A DNA stretch of 64,000 nt from Candidatus Rokuibacteriota bacterium (GTDB taxonomy: Bacteria; Methylomirabilota; Methylomirabilia; Rokubacteriales; CSP1-6): NCBI GenBank assembly GCA_003220495.1, contig QHSP01000017.1, positions 124,001 through 188,000 of the forward strand, written 5' to 3'. Positions 36,638-43,990 of the stretch are shown in pieces; position 1 is the first letter of the stretch, and every line of letters starts with the position of its first letter. Position numbers and translations under genes: made by a program. The notes beneath the pieces are model-generated. The model made no database searches, was not told the DNA's origin, and was given only the letters and a program-made list of their open reading frames with translations.

Positions 36638-37396
36638 TCAGGCCGATAAGAGCTTCTCCATGACGATCGTGTCCACCCACTTGCCGTCGAGCTGACCCTG
36701 CTCGTGGTAGATGCCGACCGTGCGGAAGCCGGATTTGGCGTAGAGAGCCACGCCGCCGGCGTTGCCCGGAAACGCGGACAGCACGAGCTTGTGGTAGCCG
36801 TGCGTGCGGCCGAGCTCGGTCAGCTTCTCGAGCAGGACCCGCCCCACGCCGCGGCCGCGCCAGCCGCGCTCGACGTACACCGAGATGTCGGCGACAAAAC
36901 GATAGGCGTCCCGGCCATTGAAAATGTTGAGACTCGCCCAGCCTACAGGGCCAGCAGGGTTGTCCGCACGCACGGCGCCAGGTCGCTCTGACGGGTTGTC
37001 CGCGGACACGGAACCGGGTCGCGCCTGACTCAGGCCACCCTCGGTCAGAGCCGGGCTCACGGTCCCCGCTACAATCAATCCGGGTGGCGCCTGACTCAGG
37101 CCACCCTCGGTCAAAGCCGGGCTCACGGTCCCCGCTACAATCAATCCGGGTGGCGCCTGACTCAGGCCACCCTCGGTCAAAGCCGGGCTCACGGTCCTCG
37201 CTACAATAAATCCAGCACATTCAGCCACGATGACGGGATGACGGGGGCCCCGGCTCATCAGCCATTGCCGGCGCTCTCCGGGCGTGCGTAGCTCGGTCTC
37301 GAGCGTGGCGACGCGGTCCTCGATCCCCTGGTTGTAGATGCGGCAAATCGCCTCGGCGTCCGACATCGTCGCGGGCCGGAGGCGATAGGCCGTCAC
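36638..37396 (-). CDS. GNAT-family N-acetyltransferase interrupted by a repeat-encoded insert
   Basis: 252 aa, against about 165-180 for phosphinothricin-acetyltransferase-type relatives. Residues 1-60 ('YRLRPATMSDAEAICRIYNQ' to 'PVIVAEC') and 150-252 ('VGWASLNIFNGRDAYRF', 'GRGVGRVLLEKL' as the acetyl-CoA loop, 'SGFRTVGIYHEQGQ') together make one normal GNAT domain. Residues about 61-149 are extra. They comprise three near-identical 22-aa units (GTVSPALTEGGLSQ core) from a 66-bp tandem repeat, plus a shorter ADNP-containing pair. The insert falls where family members have a short loop between two strands, so the fold might survive. The GTG start overlaps the epimerase stop (GTGA). Confidence 0.85.
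   Translation of the reverse strand: MTAYRLRPATMSDAEAICRIYNQGIEDRVATLETELRTPGERRQWLMSRGPRHPVIVAECAGFIVARTVSPALTEGGLSQAPPGLIVAGTVSPALTEGGLSQAPPGLIVAGTVSPALTEGGLSQARPGSVSADNPSERPGAVRADNPAGPVGWASLNIFNGRDAYRFVADISVYVERGWRGRGVGRVLLEKLTELGRTHGYHKLVLSAFPGNAGGVALYAKSGFRTVGIYHEQGQLDGKWVDTIVMEKLLSA
36961..37018. repeat. Short imperfect repeat pair next to the 66-bp array
   Basis: 'GTTGTCCGC' occurs at about 36958-36966 and again at 36995-37003. It encodes 'ADNP' twice on the minus strand (residues about 132-147 of the GNAT protein). The second copy sits in a perfect 12-bp palindrome TGTCCGCGGACA (36997-37008). The segment joins the tandem array to the resumed GNAT sequence. Confidence 0.6.
37019..37213. 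repeat. Three-copy 66-bp tandem repeat inside a GNAT gene
   Basis: Units 37019-37084, 37085-37150 and 37151-37213 (last one 63 bp) differ by only a few bases. 66 bp equals 22 codons, so the frame is kept. Each unit contains GCCTGACTCAGGC, a 13-bp near-palindrome. There are no unique spacers, so it is not a CRISPR. Its high internal identity suggests recent expansion. Confidence 0.95.
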
Positions 37397-38367
37397 GTCA
37401 GCTCTCGGCTGTCGAGCCGTCCGTCCTTCTTGAGCCGCTCGAACTCGTCGAGGGTCTTCGCGACGCCGTCGGCGAGCGAGGTGGGAGGGGCGGGGCCGAG
37501 GTCCTGCTGATAGCGCCTGTCGTCGAGCGCGGCCGGAAACGGGAGCGCTTGCTCCACGCGAGTGATCGAGCCCGTCGCCGCCGGCCGCGCCGCTTCGATC
37601 GTGCGCACGACCTCGGCGACCGAGGCCGAGGCGCCGTGGAGGTTGTAGACGCGGGCGCCGTCGAGCCGCGCGCCGGCCGCGGCCAGGAGCGCGCGCGCGA
37701 CGTCCTCGGTGTAGATGAGGTCGGTCGACCCGCCCCAGCGGATCTGGAACGGACGGCCGAGGACGGCGGCCTTCATCGCCAGGGTCGGATCGGCGGTGAG
37801 CCCGAAGTCGCGGCCCGGCCCGTAGACCGTCAGGGGACGAAAGCCGGACGAGGGGATCCGGTGCTCCTCCCAGTAGACGCGCGCCGTCTCCTCGTTGGCG
37901 ACCTTGTACACGCCGTAGTGCGTGGCCGGGTGCGCGGGCGCGTCGTCCGCGATCGGCCCGGGCGGATAGAGGCCGGGCGCGCCGAAGACCGCCGCGGACG
38001 AGGCGTAGACCACGCGCTCGATCTGGCCGGCGGCCGCGCGCGCGACGTCGAAGACGTTCGCGGTGCCGACGACGTTGATCGCGGCGCCGCGCGGCGGGTC
38101 CTGCCGGCAGAGCGGGACCTGCCAGGCGGCGAGGTGGATCACGCGGCGGATCGCGTGCTCGCGCACGACGCGTCCGAGGCTCTCGCGGTCGGTGATGTCG
38201 CCGCGCACGACGACCATGCGGCTCGGCGCGTGGGGCCCCGCGATCATGCGCACGCGCCACGGGTCGTCGCCCACGTCGAAGACGACGGGACGCTCGCCGG
38301 CGGCGAGGAGCCCGCGCACGACCCAGGCGCCGATGCAGCCGAACGCGCCCGTCACCAGGGTCGTCAT
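37393..38367 (-). CDS. NAD-dependent epimerase/dehydratase (extended SDR)
   Basis: 324 aa. The NAD loop 'VTGAFGCIGAWVVRGL' (5-20), 'GDITDRESL', 'VIHLAAWQVP', Ser/Tyr/Lys catalysis with 'YASSAAVFGAPG' and 'THYGVYKVANEE' (YxxxK, here Y-G-V-Y-K) and 'FRPLTVYGPGRDFGLTADPT' mark an extended SDR of the nucleotide-sugar epimerase group. The substrate is unknown. The ATG start is separated from the divergent methyltransferase start by only 13 bp, so both promoters must overlap coding sequence or the mRNAs are leaderless. It is followed by the overlapping GNAT gene. Confidence 0.88.
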   Translation of the reverse strand: MTTLVTGAFGCIGAWVVRGLLAAGERPVVFDVGDDPWRVRMIAGPHAPSRMVVVRGDITDRESLGRVVREHAIRRVIHLAAWQVPLCRQDPPRGAAINVVGTANVFDVARAAAGQIERVVYASSAAVFGAPGLYPPGPIADDAPAHPATHYGVYKVANEETARVYWEEHRIPSSGFRPLTVYGPGRDFGLTADPTLAMKAAVLGRPFQIRWGGSTDLIYTEDVARALLAAAGARLDGARVYNLHGASASVAEVVRTIEAARPAATGSITRVEQALPFPAALDDRRYQQDLGPAPPTSLADGVAKTLDEFERLKKDGRLDSRELT

Positions 38368-38376
38368 GAACCGGAA

Positions 38377-38382
38377 TATAAT
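38377..38382 (+). promoter_or_regulatory. TATAAT box overlapping the methyltransferase start
   Basis: A perfect TATAAT overlaps the ATG at 38381. Transcription 7-8 nt downstream would begin at about 38389-38390, exactly at an in-frame GTG (38390, codon 4). The real product may therefore start at that GTG from a leaderless mRNA. No -35 consensus is visible. Confidence 0.4.
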
Positions 38383-39145
38383 GCCCCTCGTGTTCCAGAG
38401 CGAGCGGTTCTTCCGCGAAGCGTGGCCCCAGATCTCGCAGTCGGTCGAGTCCGGGACCGACGCCGCGAGCGACGTGCAGTGGATCGCCGGCGTGGTCGGG
38501 CTCGAGGCCAGCGCGCGCGTGCTCGATGCGCCCTGCGGCTTCGGCCGGCACTCCGTCGAGTTCGCGCGACGCGGCTGCGACACGACGGGCGTGGACTTCA
38601 GCGAGACCGAGCTGGGCCGCGCGCGCAAGGCGGCCGGCGAGGCGGCGGTCTCGCTCGCGCTCGAGTGCCAGGACATTCGCGACATGGAGTTCTCGAGCGA
38701 GTTCGATCTCGCCGTGAACCTCTTCAGCTCGATCGGCTACTTCTCTGACGACGAGGACCGGCTCGTGCTCGACCGCTTCTGGCGGGCGCTGAAGCCCGGC
38801 GGCGCCTTCGTCGTCGATACGCGCAACCGAGACCAGTGCGTGCGCTCGCTGCCGCCGGAAGAGCGGATGCGCCGGGGCAGCTCGACGATCCGCGTCGAGA
38901 ACGAGTTCGATCCCACGACGAGCCGCTGGCGCGCCCGCTGGTGGCGGCTCAAGCGAGCGTCGGCGAAGTCGGCCGAGGGCCCCCCGGAATTGATCGGTGA
39001 GAGCGAGATCCGGCTCTACTCGGCCCACGAGCTGCTCCACATGCTGCGGCCGGAGCGCTGGCGCAAGGTCGAGCTCTTCGGTGGTCTCGACGGCACACCC
39101 TTCTCGCTGGACGCCCGCCGGCTCGTCGTCGTCGCCTGGAAGTAG
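38381..39145 (+). CDS. SAM-dependent class I methyltransferase
   Basis: 254 aa (251 if the GTG at 38390 is used). SAM motif I is 'ARVLDAPCGFGRHSVEFARR' (about 46-65), motif II 'CDTTGVDFSE', and motif 'FDLAVNLFSSIGYFSDDEDR' with 'ALKPGGAFVVDTRNRD' follows. The C-terminal half is beta-strand rich ('SSTIRVENEFDPTTSRWRAR'). This architecture is common in unannotated methyltransferases near sugar or cofactor genes; the substrate is unknown. Followed at once by a -10-like TAGAAT for the next gene. Confidence 0.87.
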   Translation: MPLVFQSERFFREAWPQISQSVESGTDAASDVQWIAGVVGLEASARVLDAPCGFGRHSVEFARRGCDTTGVDFSETELGRARKAAGEAAVSLALECQDIRDMEFSSEFDLAVNLFSSIGYFSDDEDRLVLDRFWRALKPGGAFVVDTRNRDQCVRSLPPEERMRRGSSTIRVENEFDPTTSRWRARWWRLKRASAKSAEGPPELIGESEIRLYSAHELLHMLRPERWRKVELFGGLDGTPFSLDARRLVVVAWK

Positions 39146-39151
39146 TAGAAT
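39146..39151 (+). promoter_or_regulatory. Candidate -10 (TAGAAT) for the 2-hydroxyacid dehydrogenase gene
   Basis: TAGAAT begins directly after the methyltransferase stop codon. It would give a leader of about 25 nt containing GAAGGAG (39167-39173) before the ATG at 39183. Unlike several other promoters in the window, this leader has a normal ribosome-binding site. Confidence 0.35.
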
Positions 39152-39182
39152 CCGGCACCTGTCAACGAAGGAGACCCGCTCG

Positions 39183-40166
39183 ATGGCCACTGACCGTCCG
39201 CTCGTCGTGCTCGCCGGTCCCATTCACCCCGATGGCAAGGCGGTGCTCGAGAAGGAGGCGCGCGTCGTCGTGTGCGAGGACGAGACCGAGGTCGGCCTGG
39301 TCAAGGCGGCCGCCGGGGCGCAGGGCATCCTGTTTCGCATCCGGCCGCGGTGCACCGAGAGTCTGATGGCGGCTTGCCGCTCGCTCAAGGTGGTCGGCCG
39401 GCACGGCGTCGGGCTCGACACCGTGGACATTCCCGCCGCGACCCGGCTCGGCGTCGCGGTCGTGCACGCCCCCGGCTCCAACTCGCAGGCCGTCGCCGAG
39501 CACGCGCTGATGCTGATGCTGACCTGCGTCAAGCGCACGTTCGCGGTCGACAAGGCGACGCGCGCGGGCGACTGGGGCACGGCGCGCGCCGGCAACATCG
39601 AGCTCGGTGGCAAGACCCTCGGCATCGTCGGCGTCGGCAACGTCGGCCGGCGGGTCTCGAAGTTCGCGGGCGCGCTCGGGATGCGCGTGCTCGGCTACGA
39701 CAAGTACGTGCCCGACGACGAGCTCCGGCGCCGCGGCGCCGAGCCGGTGGCGAGCCTCGAGGCGTTGCTGCCGCAGGTCGACGTGCTCACGTGTCATACC
39801 CCGCTCACCCCCGAGACGCGGCACATGATCAACGAGAAGACCATCGGCCTCATGAAGCCGGGGGCGATCTACATCAACACCTCGCGCGGCCCCGTCCAGG
39901 ACGAGCGCGCGCTCTTCGAGGCGCTCACCCGCGGCAAGCTCGGCGCCGCCGGGCTCGACGTCTGGGAAGACGAGCCCACGTCCGCGGACAACCCGATCTT
40001 GAACCTCCAGAACGTGGTGTGCTCCTCGCACGTCGCCGGGGTCACGCGCGAGGCCACGCGCCAGGCGGCTATGCAGGTCTCCGGCGAGATGCTCCGCGTC
40101 CTGCGTGGCGAGCGGCCCGACGTCCTCGTGAACCCGGACGTGTGGCCGCGCCTCGGTCAGAGGTAG
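39183..40166 (+). CDS. D-2-hydroxyacid dehydrogenase (3-phosphoglycerate dehydrogenase-like)
   Basis: 327 aa, two Rossmann-like domains without a C-terminal ACT domain. The NAD loop is 'KTLGIVGVGNVGRRVSKFAG' (about 145-164). The catalytic Arg is in 'INTSRGPVQDERAL', Glu in 'LDVWEDEPTSADNP' and His in 'CSSHVAGVTREATRQ'. The early 'KVVGRHGVGLDTVD' is typical of PGDH/hydroxypyruvate-reductase proteins. It may belong to the serine/glycine network or to the downstream lactam cluster (57 bp to the next gene). Confidence 0.88.
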   Translation: MATDRPLVVLAGPIHPDGKAVLEKEARVVVCEDETEVGLVKAAAGAQGILFRIRPRCTESLMAACRSLKVVGRHGVGLDTVDIPAATRLGVAVVHAPGSNSQAVAEHALMLMLTCVKRTFAVDKATRAGDWGTARAGNIELGGKTLGIVGVGNVGRRVSKFAGALGMRVLGYDKYVPDDELRRRGAEPVASLEALLPQVDVLTCHTPLTPETRHMINEKTIGLMKPGAIYINTSRGPVQDERALFEALTRGKLGAAGLDVWEDEPTSADNPILNLQNVVCSSHVAGVTREATRQAAMQVSGEMLRVLRGERPDVLVNPDVWPRLGQR

Positions 40167-40211
40167 TCGCCGAGGCAACCCGTGAGAGCACGCCGTCTGC
40201 CCAAACAGAGG

Positions 40212-40217
40212 TAGAAT
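40212..40217 (+). promoter_or_regulatory. Candidate -10 (TAGAAT) giving a leaderless kip/pxp transcript
   Basis: TAGAAT ends 6 nt before the ATG at 40224, so a +1 seven bases after the hexamer falls on the A of the start codon. No Shine-Dalgarno precedes the ATG. No -35 consensus is visible. Confidence 0.4.
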
Positions 40218-40223
40218 TCCCCT

Positions 40224-41012
40224 ATGCCGATCGACACGCGCCATCCGCGAGAGATCCGGCGGGACGTCAGAAACGGCAAGCTTACCGGGATCACCGCGGG
40301 TCTCGGCCAGAACTTCGTCCAGGCCAACCTGGCGGTGCTCCCGAAGGACCAGGCCTACGACTTCCTCCTGTTCTGCCAGCGCAATCCGCGTCCGTGCCCG
40401 CTGCTCGAGGTGACGGACGTGGGCTCGCCCGAGCCGGTCGGCGTGGCGCCGGGTGCGGATCTGCGGACCGACGTCCCGCGCTACCGGATCTACAAGGATG
40501 GAGTCCTCGCCGATGAGGTGACCGACGCGACGCCGTACTGGCGAGACGATCTGGTGGCCTTCCTGCTGGGGTGCTCTTTCACCTTCGAGTGGGCGCTGCT
40601 CGAGGCGGGCATCAAGCTCTGGCACGTCGAGCACGGAAAGAACGTCGCGATGTGGCGCACGTCGACCCAGTGCCGGCCGGCCGGCGTCTTCCACGGGCCG
40701 ATGGTCGTCTCGATGCGGCCGATCGCCGCCACGCAGCTGGCGAAGGCGGTGACGGCGAGCGCCCGGTTCCCCGGCGCCCACGGCGCCCCGGTGCACGTCG
40801 GCGACCCCGCCGCCATCGGCGTCGCGGACATCGCGCGCCCCGACTGGGGCGACGCGCAGGAGTTCGCGCGCGGCGACGTGCCGGTCTTCTGGGCGTGCGG
40901 CGTCACGCCCCAGGCCGTCGCGCTCGCGTCCCGACCGCCGTTCATGATCACGCACAGCCCGGGCCACATGTTCATCACGGACGTCCCGAACTCCGTGCTC
41001 GCGGCGATCTAG
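40224..41012 (+). CDS. DUF1445 / YcsI-family protein (D-glutamate cyclase-like hydro-lyase)
   Basis: 262 aa, near the family length. 'MWRTSTQCRPAGVFHGPMVV' (around 144-163) and 'FWACGVTPQAVALASRPPFM' (about 220-239) with 'ITHSPGHMFITDVPN' are the hallmark C-terminal blocks. Relatives include B. subtilis YcsI of the kip operon and the DUF1445 domain of mitochondrial D-glutamate cyclase, which interconverts D-glutamate and 5-oxo-D-proline. Location just before pxpB and pxpC supports a role in supplying or handling 5-oxoproline. It is the first gene of a run reaching gcvPB. Confidence 0.88.
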   Translation: MPIDTRHPREIRRDVRNGKLTGITAGLGQNFVQANLAVLPKDQAYDFLLFCQRNPRPCPLLEVTDVGSPEPVGVAPGADLRTDVPRYRIYKDGVLADEVTDATPYWRDDLVAFLLGCSFTFEWALLEAGIKLWHVEHGKNVAMWRTSTQCRPAGVFHGPMVVSMRPIAATQLAKAVTASARFPGAHGAPVHVGDPAAIGVADIARPDWGDAQEFARGDVPVFWACGVTPQAVALASRPPFMITHSPGHMFITDVPNSVLAAI

Positions 41013-41016
41013 CGCG

Positions 41017-41727
41017 TTGCGGTTTCTGCCGGCGGGCGATCTCGCCGTGTGCGTCGAGCTCGGCGAGGAGATCAGCGTCGAGGTCAACACGCGAGTCCGC
41101 GCGCTCGAGTTCTTGATCCAGCAGAAGGGGCTGACCGGCGTCGTCGAGACGGTTCCGGCCTACTCCTCGCTCCTCGTGTACTACGATCCTCGCGTGGTTG
41201 GATACGACCCCGTGTGCGCGGCGATCGCCGAGCTGGTGCCGCAGGCGACGACCGCGGTCCTGCCGCCGCCCCGGACGGTCGAGCTGCCGTGCTGCTACGA
41301 GGATCCCGATCTCGGCTTCGACCTCGCCGCCGCCGCGAAGCGTCTCGAGCTCTCGACCGACGACCTGGTCCGGCTCCACGCCGGCGCCGAGTACCTCGTC
41401 TACTTCATCGGTTTCACGCCGGGGCTTCCGTACATGACCGGAATGCCCGAGCGCATCAACATCCCGCGCCTCGACACGCCGCGCACGAAGACCCCGCCCG
41501 GGAGCGTCGGCATCGGCGGCATCCAGTGCTGCATCTACTCGGTCGAGAGCCCGGGCGGCTTCTGGATTCTCGGCCGCACGCCGGTGGCGCTCTACGATCC
41601 GAGCGCGTCCGAGCCCACGCTCTTGCGTCCGGGCGATCGGGTCCGTTTTCGGCGGATCGATCGCGCGGAGTTCGACGCCATCGGGGTCGCCGTCGCTGCC
41701 CGGACCTACCAGCCGGTGATCTCGTGA
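41017..41727 (+). CDS. pxpB: 5-oxoprolinase subunit PxpB (KipI-like)
   Basis: 236 aa, starting with TTG 4 nt after the DUF1445 stop. 'LPAGDLAVCVELGEEIS' opens the protein. The C-terminal cyclophilin-like half has 'YFIGFTPGLPYMTGMPERIN' and 'TPPGSVGIGGIQCCIYS' with 'PGGFWILGRTP', the family signature. PxpB with PxpC and PxpA performs ATP-dependent opening of 5-oxoproline to glutamate; in Bacillus the homologue is known as kinase inhibitor KipI. It overlaps pxpC by 4 nt (GTGA). Confidence 0.93.
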   Translation: MRFLPAGDLAVCVELGEEISVEVNTRVRALEFLIQQKGLTGVVETVPAYSSLLVYYDPRVVGYDPVCAAIAELVPQATTAVLPPPRTVELPCCYEDPDLGFDLAAAAKRLELSTDDLVRLHAGAEYLVYFIGFTPGLPYMTGMPERINIPRLDTPRTKTPPGSVGIGGIQCCIYSVESPGGFWILGRTPVALYDPSASEPTLLRPGDRVRFRRIDRAEFDAIGVAVAARTYQPVIS

Positions 41728-42659
41728 TCAGGATTCTCGATGCCGGCCCGCAGACCACCGTGCAGGACCTCGGCCGCACCGGGCAGATGCGCTACGGCAT
41801 TCCGCCGTCGGGCCCGGTCGACCGATTCGCGTTCGTGCTCGCCAATCGTCTCCTCGGCAATCCCGACACGGCGGCGGCGCTCGAGTGTACCTTGATGGGG
41901 CCGCGCTTCGAGGTCACCGCGGCGGGCGCGATCGCGGTGACCGGCGCCGACACGCCGGTGACCGTGAACGGCCAGGACGCCGCAGGCTGGGCGACGATCA
42001 TGGTGAAGCCCGGCGACCTCGTCAAGCTCGGGCCGGCGCGCACGGGTGTCAGGTCCTACATCGGCTTCGCCGGCGGGCTCGACGTGCCGCTCGCGCTGGG
42101 GTCGCGGTCGACGTATCTCCGCGGCCGGGTCGGGGGCCTGCAGGGTCGCGCGCTCAAGAAGGGCGACGAGCTCGAAGTTTTTCCGTCCGGTCCCGTCAAG
42201 CTCCGCCGGGTTCCTCGAGGGGAGATCCCGGACTACACGGGCGAGCCGACCGTCCGCGCTGTGCCCGGCCCGCAGGCCGACCGCTTCACACCCGAAGGCC
42301 TCCGGGCGTTGTTCGGTGGACGGTACGAGGTGCTGCCGCAGTCGGATCGGATGGGCTCGCGCCTGCGTGGGCCGCGGATCGAGCACGCGCGCGGTCACGA
42401 CATCATCTCCGACGGGATCGCGCTCGGAGCTATCCAGGTCCCCGGCGACGGGCAGCCGATCGTGCTCCTGGTCGACCGGCAATCGACGGGCGGATATACG
42501 AAAGTGGCCACGATCTGTTCGAGCGACATCTGGCGTGTCGGCCAGGCGAGGCCGGGGCAGTCGCTCCGCTTCCAGTCGATCGGCGTGGAAGAGGCGCACC
42601 GGCTGCTTCGCGAGTCCGACACCGCGCTGGAAGCGGCAGTGAGAGAGGAGATTGCATGA
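41724..42659 (+). CDS. pxpC: 5-oxoprolinase subunit PxpC (KipA-like, biotin-dependent carboxyltransferase family)
   Basis: 311 aa from GTG. 'ILDAGPQTTVQDLGRTGQMR' (4-23), 'GIPPSGPVDRFAFVLANRLL' (25-44) and 'QSDRMGSRLRGP' with 'SDGIALGAIQVPGDGQPIVL' are the AHS2/KipA family blocks. It works with PxpB on the lactam, possibly through a phosphorylated intermediate with ATP. Overlaps the start of the aminotransferase (ATGA). Confidence 0.93.
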   Translation: MIRILDAGPQTTVQDLGRTGQMRYGIPPSGPVDRFAFVLANRLLGNPDTAAALECTLMGPRFEVTAAGAIAVTGADTPVTVNGQDAAGWATIMVKPGDLVKLGPARTGVRSYIGFAGGLDVPLALGSRSTYLRGRVGGLQGRALKKGDELEVFPSGPVKLRRVPRGEIPDYTGEPTVRAVPGPQADRFTPEGLRALFGGRYEVLPQSDRMGSRLRGPRIEHARGHDIISDGIALGAIQVPGDGQPIVLLVDRQSTGGYTKVATICSSDIWRVGQARPGQSLRFQSIGVEEAHRLLRESDTALEAAVREEIA

Positions 42660-43981
42660 GCGTCGACAAAGAGCTGAACGAGTACACCGCGAAGTCCGGC
42701 CGCTCGCGCGTCCTGCACGAGGAAGCGCTGGCGGTCATGCCCGGCGGCAACAGCCGCACGACGACTTTCTTCGATCCCTATCCCTTCACCATCCAGCGGG
42801 GGCAGGGCGCCCACATCTGGGATGCCGACGGGATCGATCGCCTGGACTTCAACGGCAACTACACGAGCCTGATCCTCGGGCACGCGCCGCCGGACGTCGT
42901 GAAGGCCGTGCAGCAGGCGGTGGAGCTCGGCCTGTCGTTTCCGGGACCGACCGAGCACGAGGTGCGCCTGGCCGAGCTGCTGACGCGCCGGGTGCCGTCC
43001 GTCCAGGCGGTCCGCTTCACCAACTCGGGCACCGAGGCCACGATGAACGCGGTGCGGCTGGCGCGCGCCTTCACCGGCCGGCCGAAGATCGCGAAGTTCG
43101 AGGGCGCCTACCACGGCACGCACGACTGGGTGATGGTGAGCGTGAGCGGGGACGCCAAGGCCACCGGCAGCCGGAAGCGGCCGAAGCCCGTGGCGTGGTC
43201 GGCGGGTATCCCGCCGGCCGTGCTGAAGCACGTCGTGGTCCTCCCGTGGAACGACGCCGAGGCGTGCGCGGAAATCCTCGAGGCCGAGGCCGGACAGCTG
43301 GCCTGTCTGATCCTGGACCCGATGATGTGCAACGCCGGTCTCGTACCGCCGGCCGAGGGGTTCCTGGCGCGGCTGCGCGAGATCACCGAGCGTCATAATA
43401 TCGTGCTCATCTTCGACGAGGTCATCTCGTTCCGGACCGCGTGGGGCGGCGCCCAGGAGCGATTCGGCGTCCGGCCCGATCTCACGACGTTCGGCAAGAT
43501 CATCGGCGGCGGGCTGCCGGTCGGCGCCTTCGGCGGGCGGCGCGACATCATGGACTTCTACGACCCGCGCAAGGGCGGTGCCCGCATCAGCCACGGCGGC
43601 ACCTTCAACGCGAACCCGGTCACGATGGCGGCCGGCCTCGCCACGCTGAATGCGCTGACTCCCGACGCGTACACACGGCTCGATGCGCTCGGCGAACGCC
43701 TCCGCGGCGGCGTCGCCCGCCTGCTCGCGGCGACGCGGCGCCGGGGTCAGGTGACCGGGCTCGGGTCGCTGTTCTGGTTACACTGGACGTCGGAGGCGCT
43801 GACCGACTATCGTTCTGCGCGGCCCAAGGACGGGGAGACGCCGGTCCGCGTGTTCCTCGGGCTGTTGAACGAGGGGATTCTCTTGACCCAGCGGGGACTC
43901 GGCGCGTGCTCCCTCGCGATGACCGACGAGGACGTGGATCGCTTCATCAACGCACTCGCGCGCGTGCTCGCGCGAGGATAG
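42656..43981 (+). CDS. Class III (GSAM-like) aminotransferase in the pxp cluster
   Basis: 441 aa. 'MPGGNSRTTTFFDPYPFTIQ' (28-47) replaces the 'PGGVNSPVR' of true glutamate-1-semialdehyde aminomutase, so it should not be called hemL. 'FTNSGTEATMNAVRLARAFT' (about 120-139), 'FDEVISFRTAWGGAQ' (PLP Asp) and PLP lysine in 'TTFGKIIGGGLPVGAFGG' are intact. It is translationally coupled to pxpC and followed 9 nt later by pxpA, so it very likely acts on the same nitrogen compounds, perhaps a D- or omega-amino acid. The actual substrate is unknown. Confidence 0.87.
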   Translation: MSVDKELNEYTAKSGRSRVLHEEALAVMPGGNSRTTTFFDPYPFTIQRGQGAHIWDADGIDRLDFNGNYTSLILGHAPPDVVKAVQQAVELGLSFPGPTEHEVRLAELLTRRVPSVQAVRFTNSGTEATMNAVRLARAFTGRPKIAKFEGAYHGTHDWVMVSVSGDAKATGSRKRPKPVAWSAGIPPAVLKHVVVLPWNDAEACAEILEAEAGQLACLILDPMMCNAGLVPPAEGFLARLREITERHNIVLIFDEVISFRTAWGGAQERFGVRPDLTTFGKIIGGGLPVGAFGGRRDIMDFYDPRKGGARISHGGTFNANPVTMAAGLATLNALTPDAYTRLDALGERLRGGVARLLAATRRRGQVTGLGSLFWLHWTSEALTDYRSARPKDGETPVRVFLGLLNEGILLTQRGLGACSLAMTDEDVDRFINALARVLARG

Positions 43982-43990
43982 GAGCTGACG

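Noticed and set aside
37019-37213. Regular repeat array that could be mistaken for a CRISPR
   Set aside because: Units are contiguous 66-bp copies with no unique spacers, lie inside a GNAT coding frame, and no cas gene is near.
36638-39223. 861-residue minus-strand frame over the GNAT, epimerase and methyltransferase genes
   Set aside because: Only the terminal 252 codons give a GNAT fold. The rest is antisense or off-frame to better-supported genes.
42656-43981. hemL (glutamate-1-semialdehyde aminomutase)
   Set aside because: The aminotransferase lacks the GGVNSPVR motif and sits in a pxp cluster with no other haem-synthesis gene, so I kept a generic class III name.
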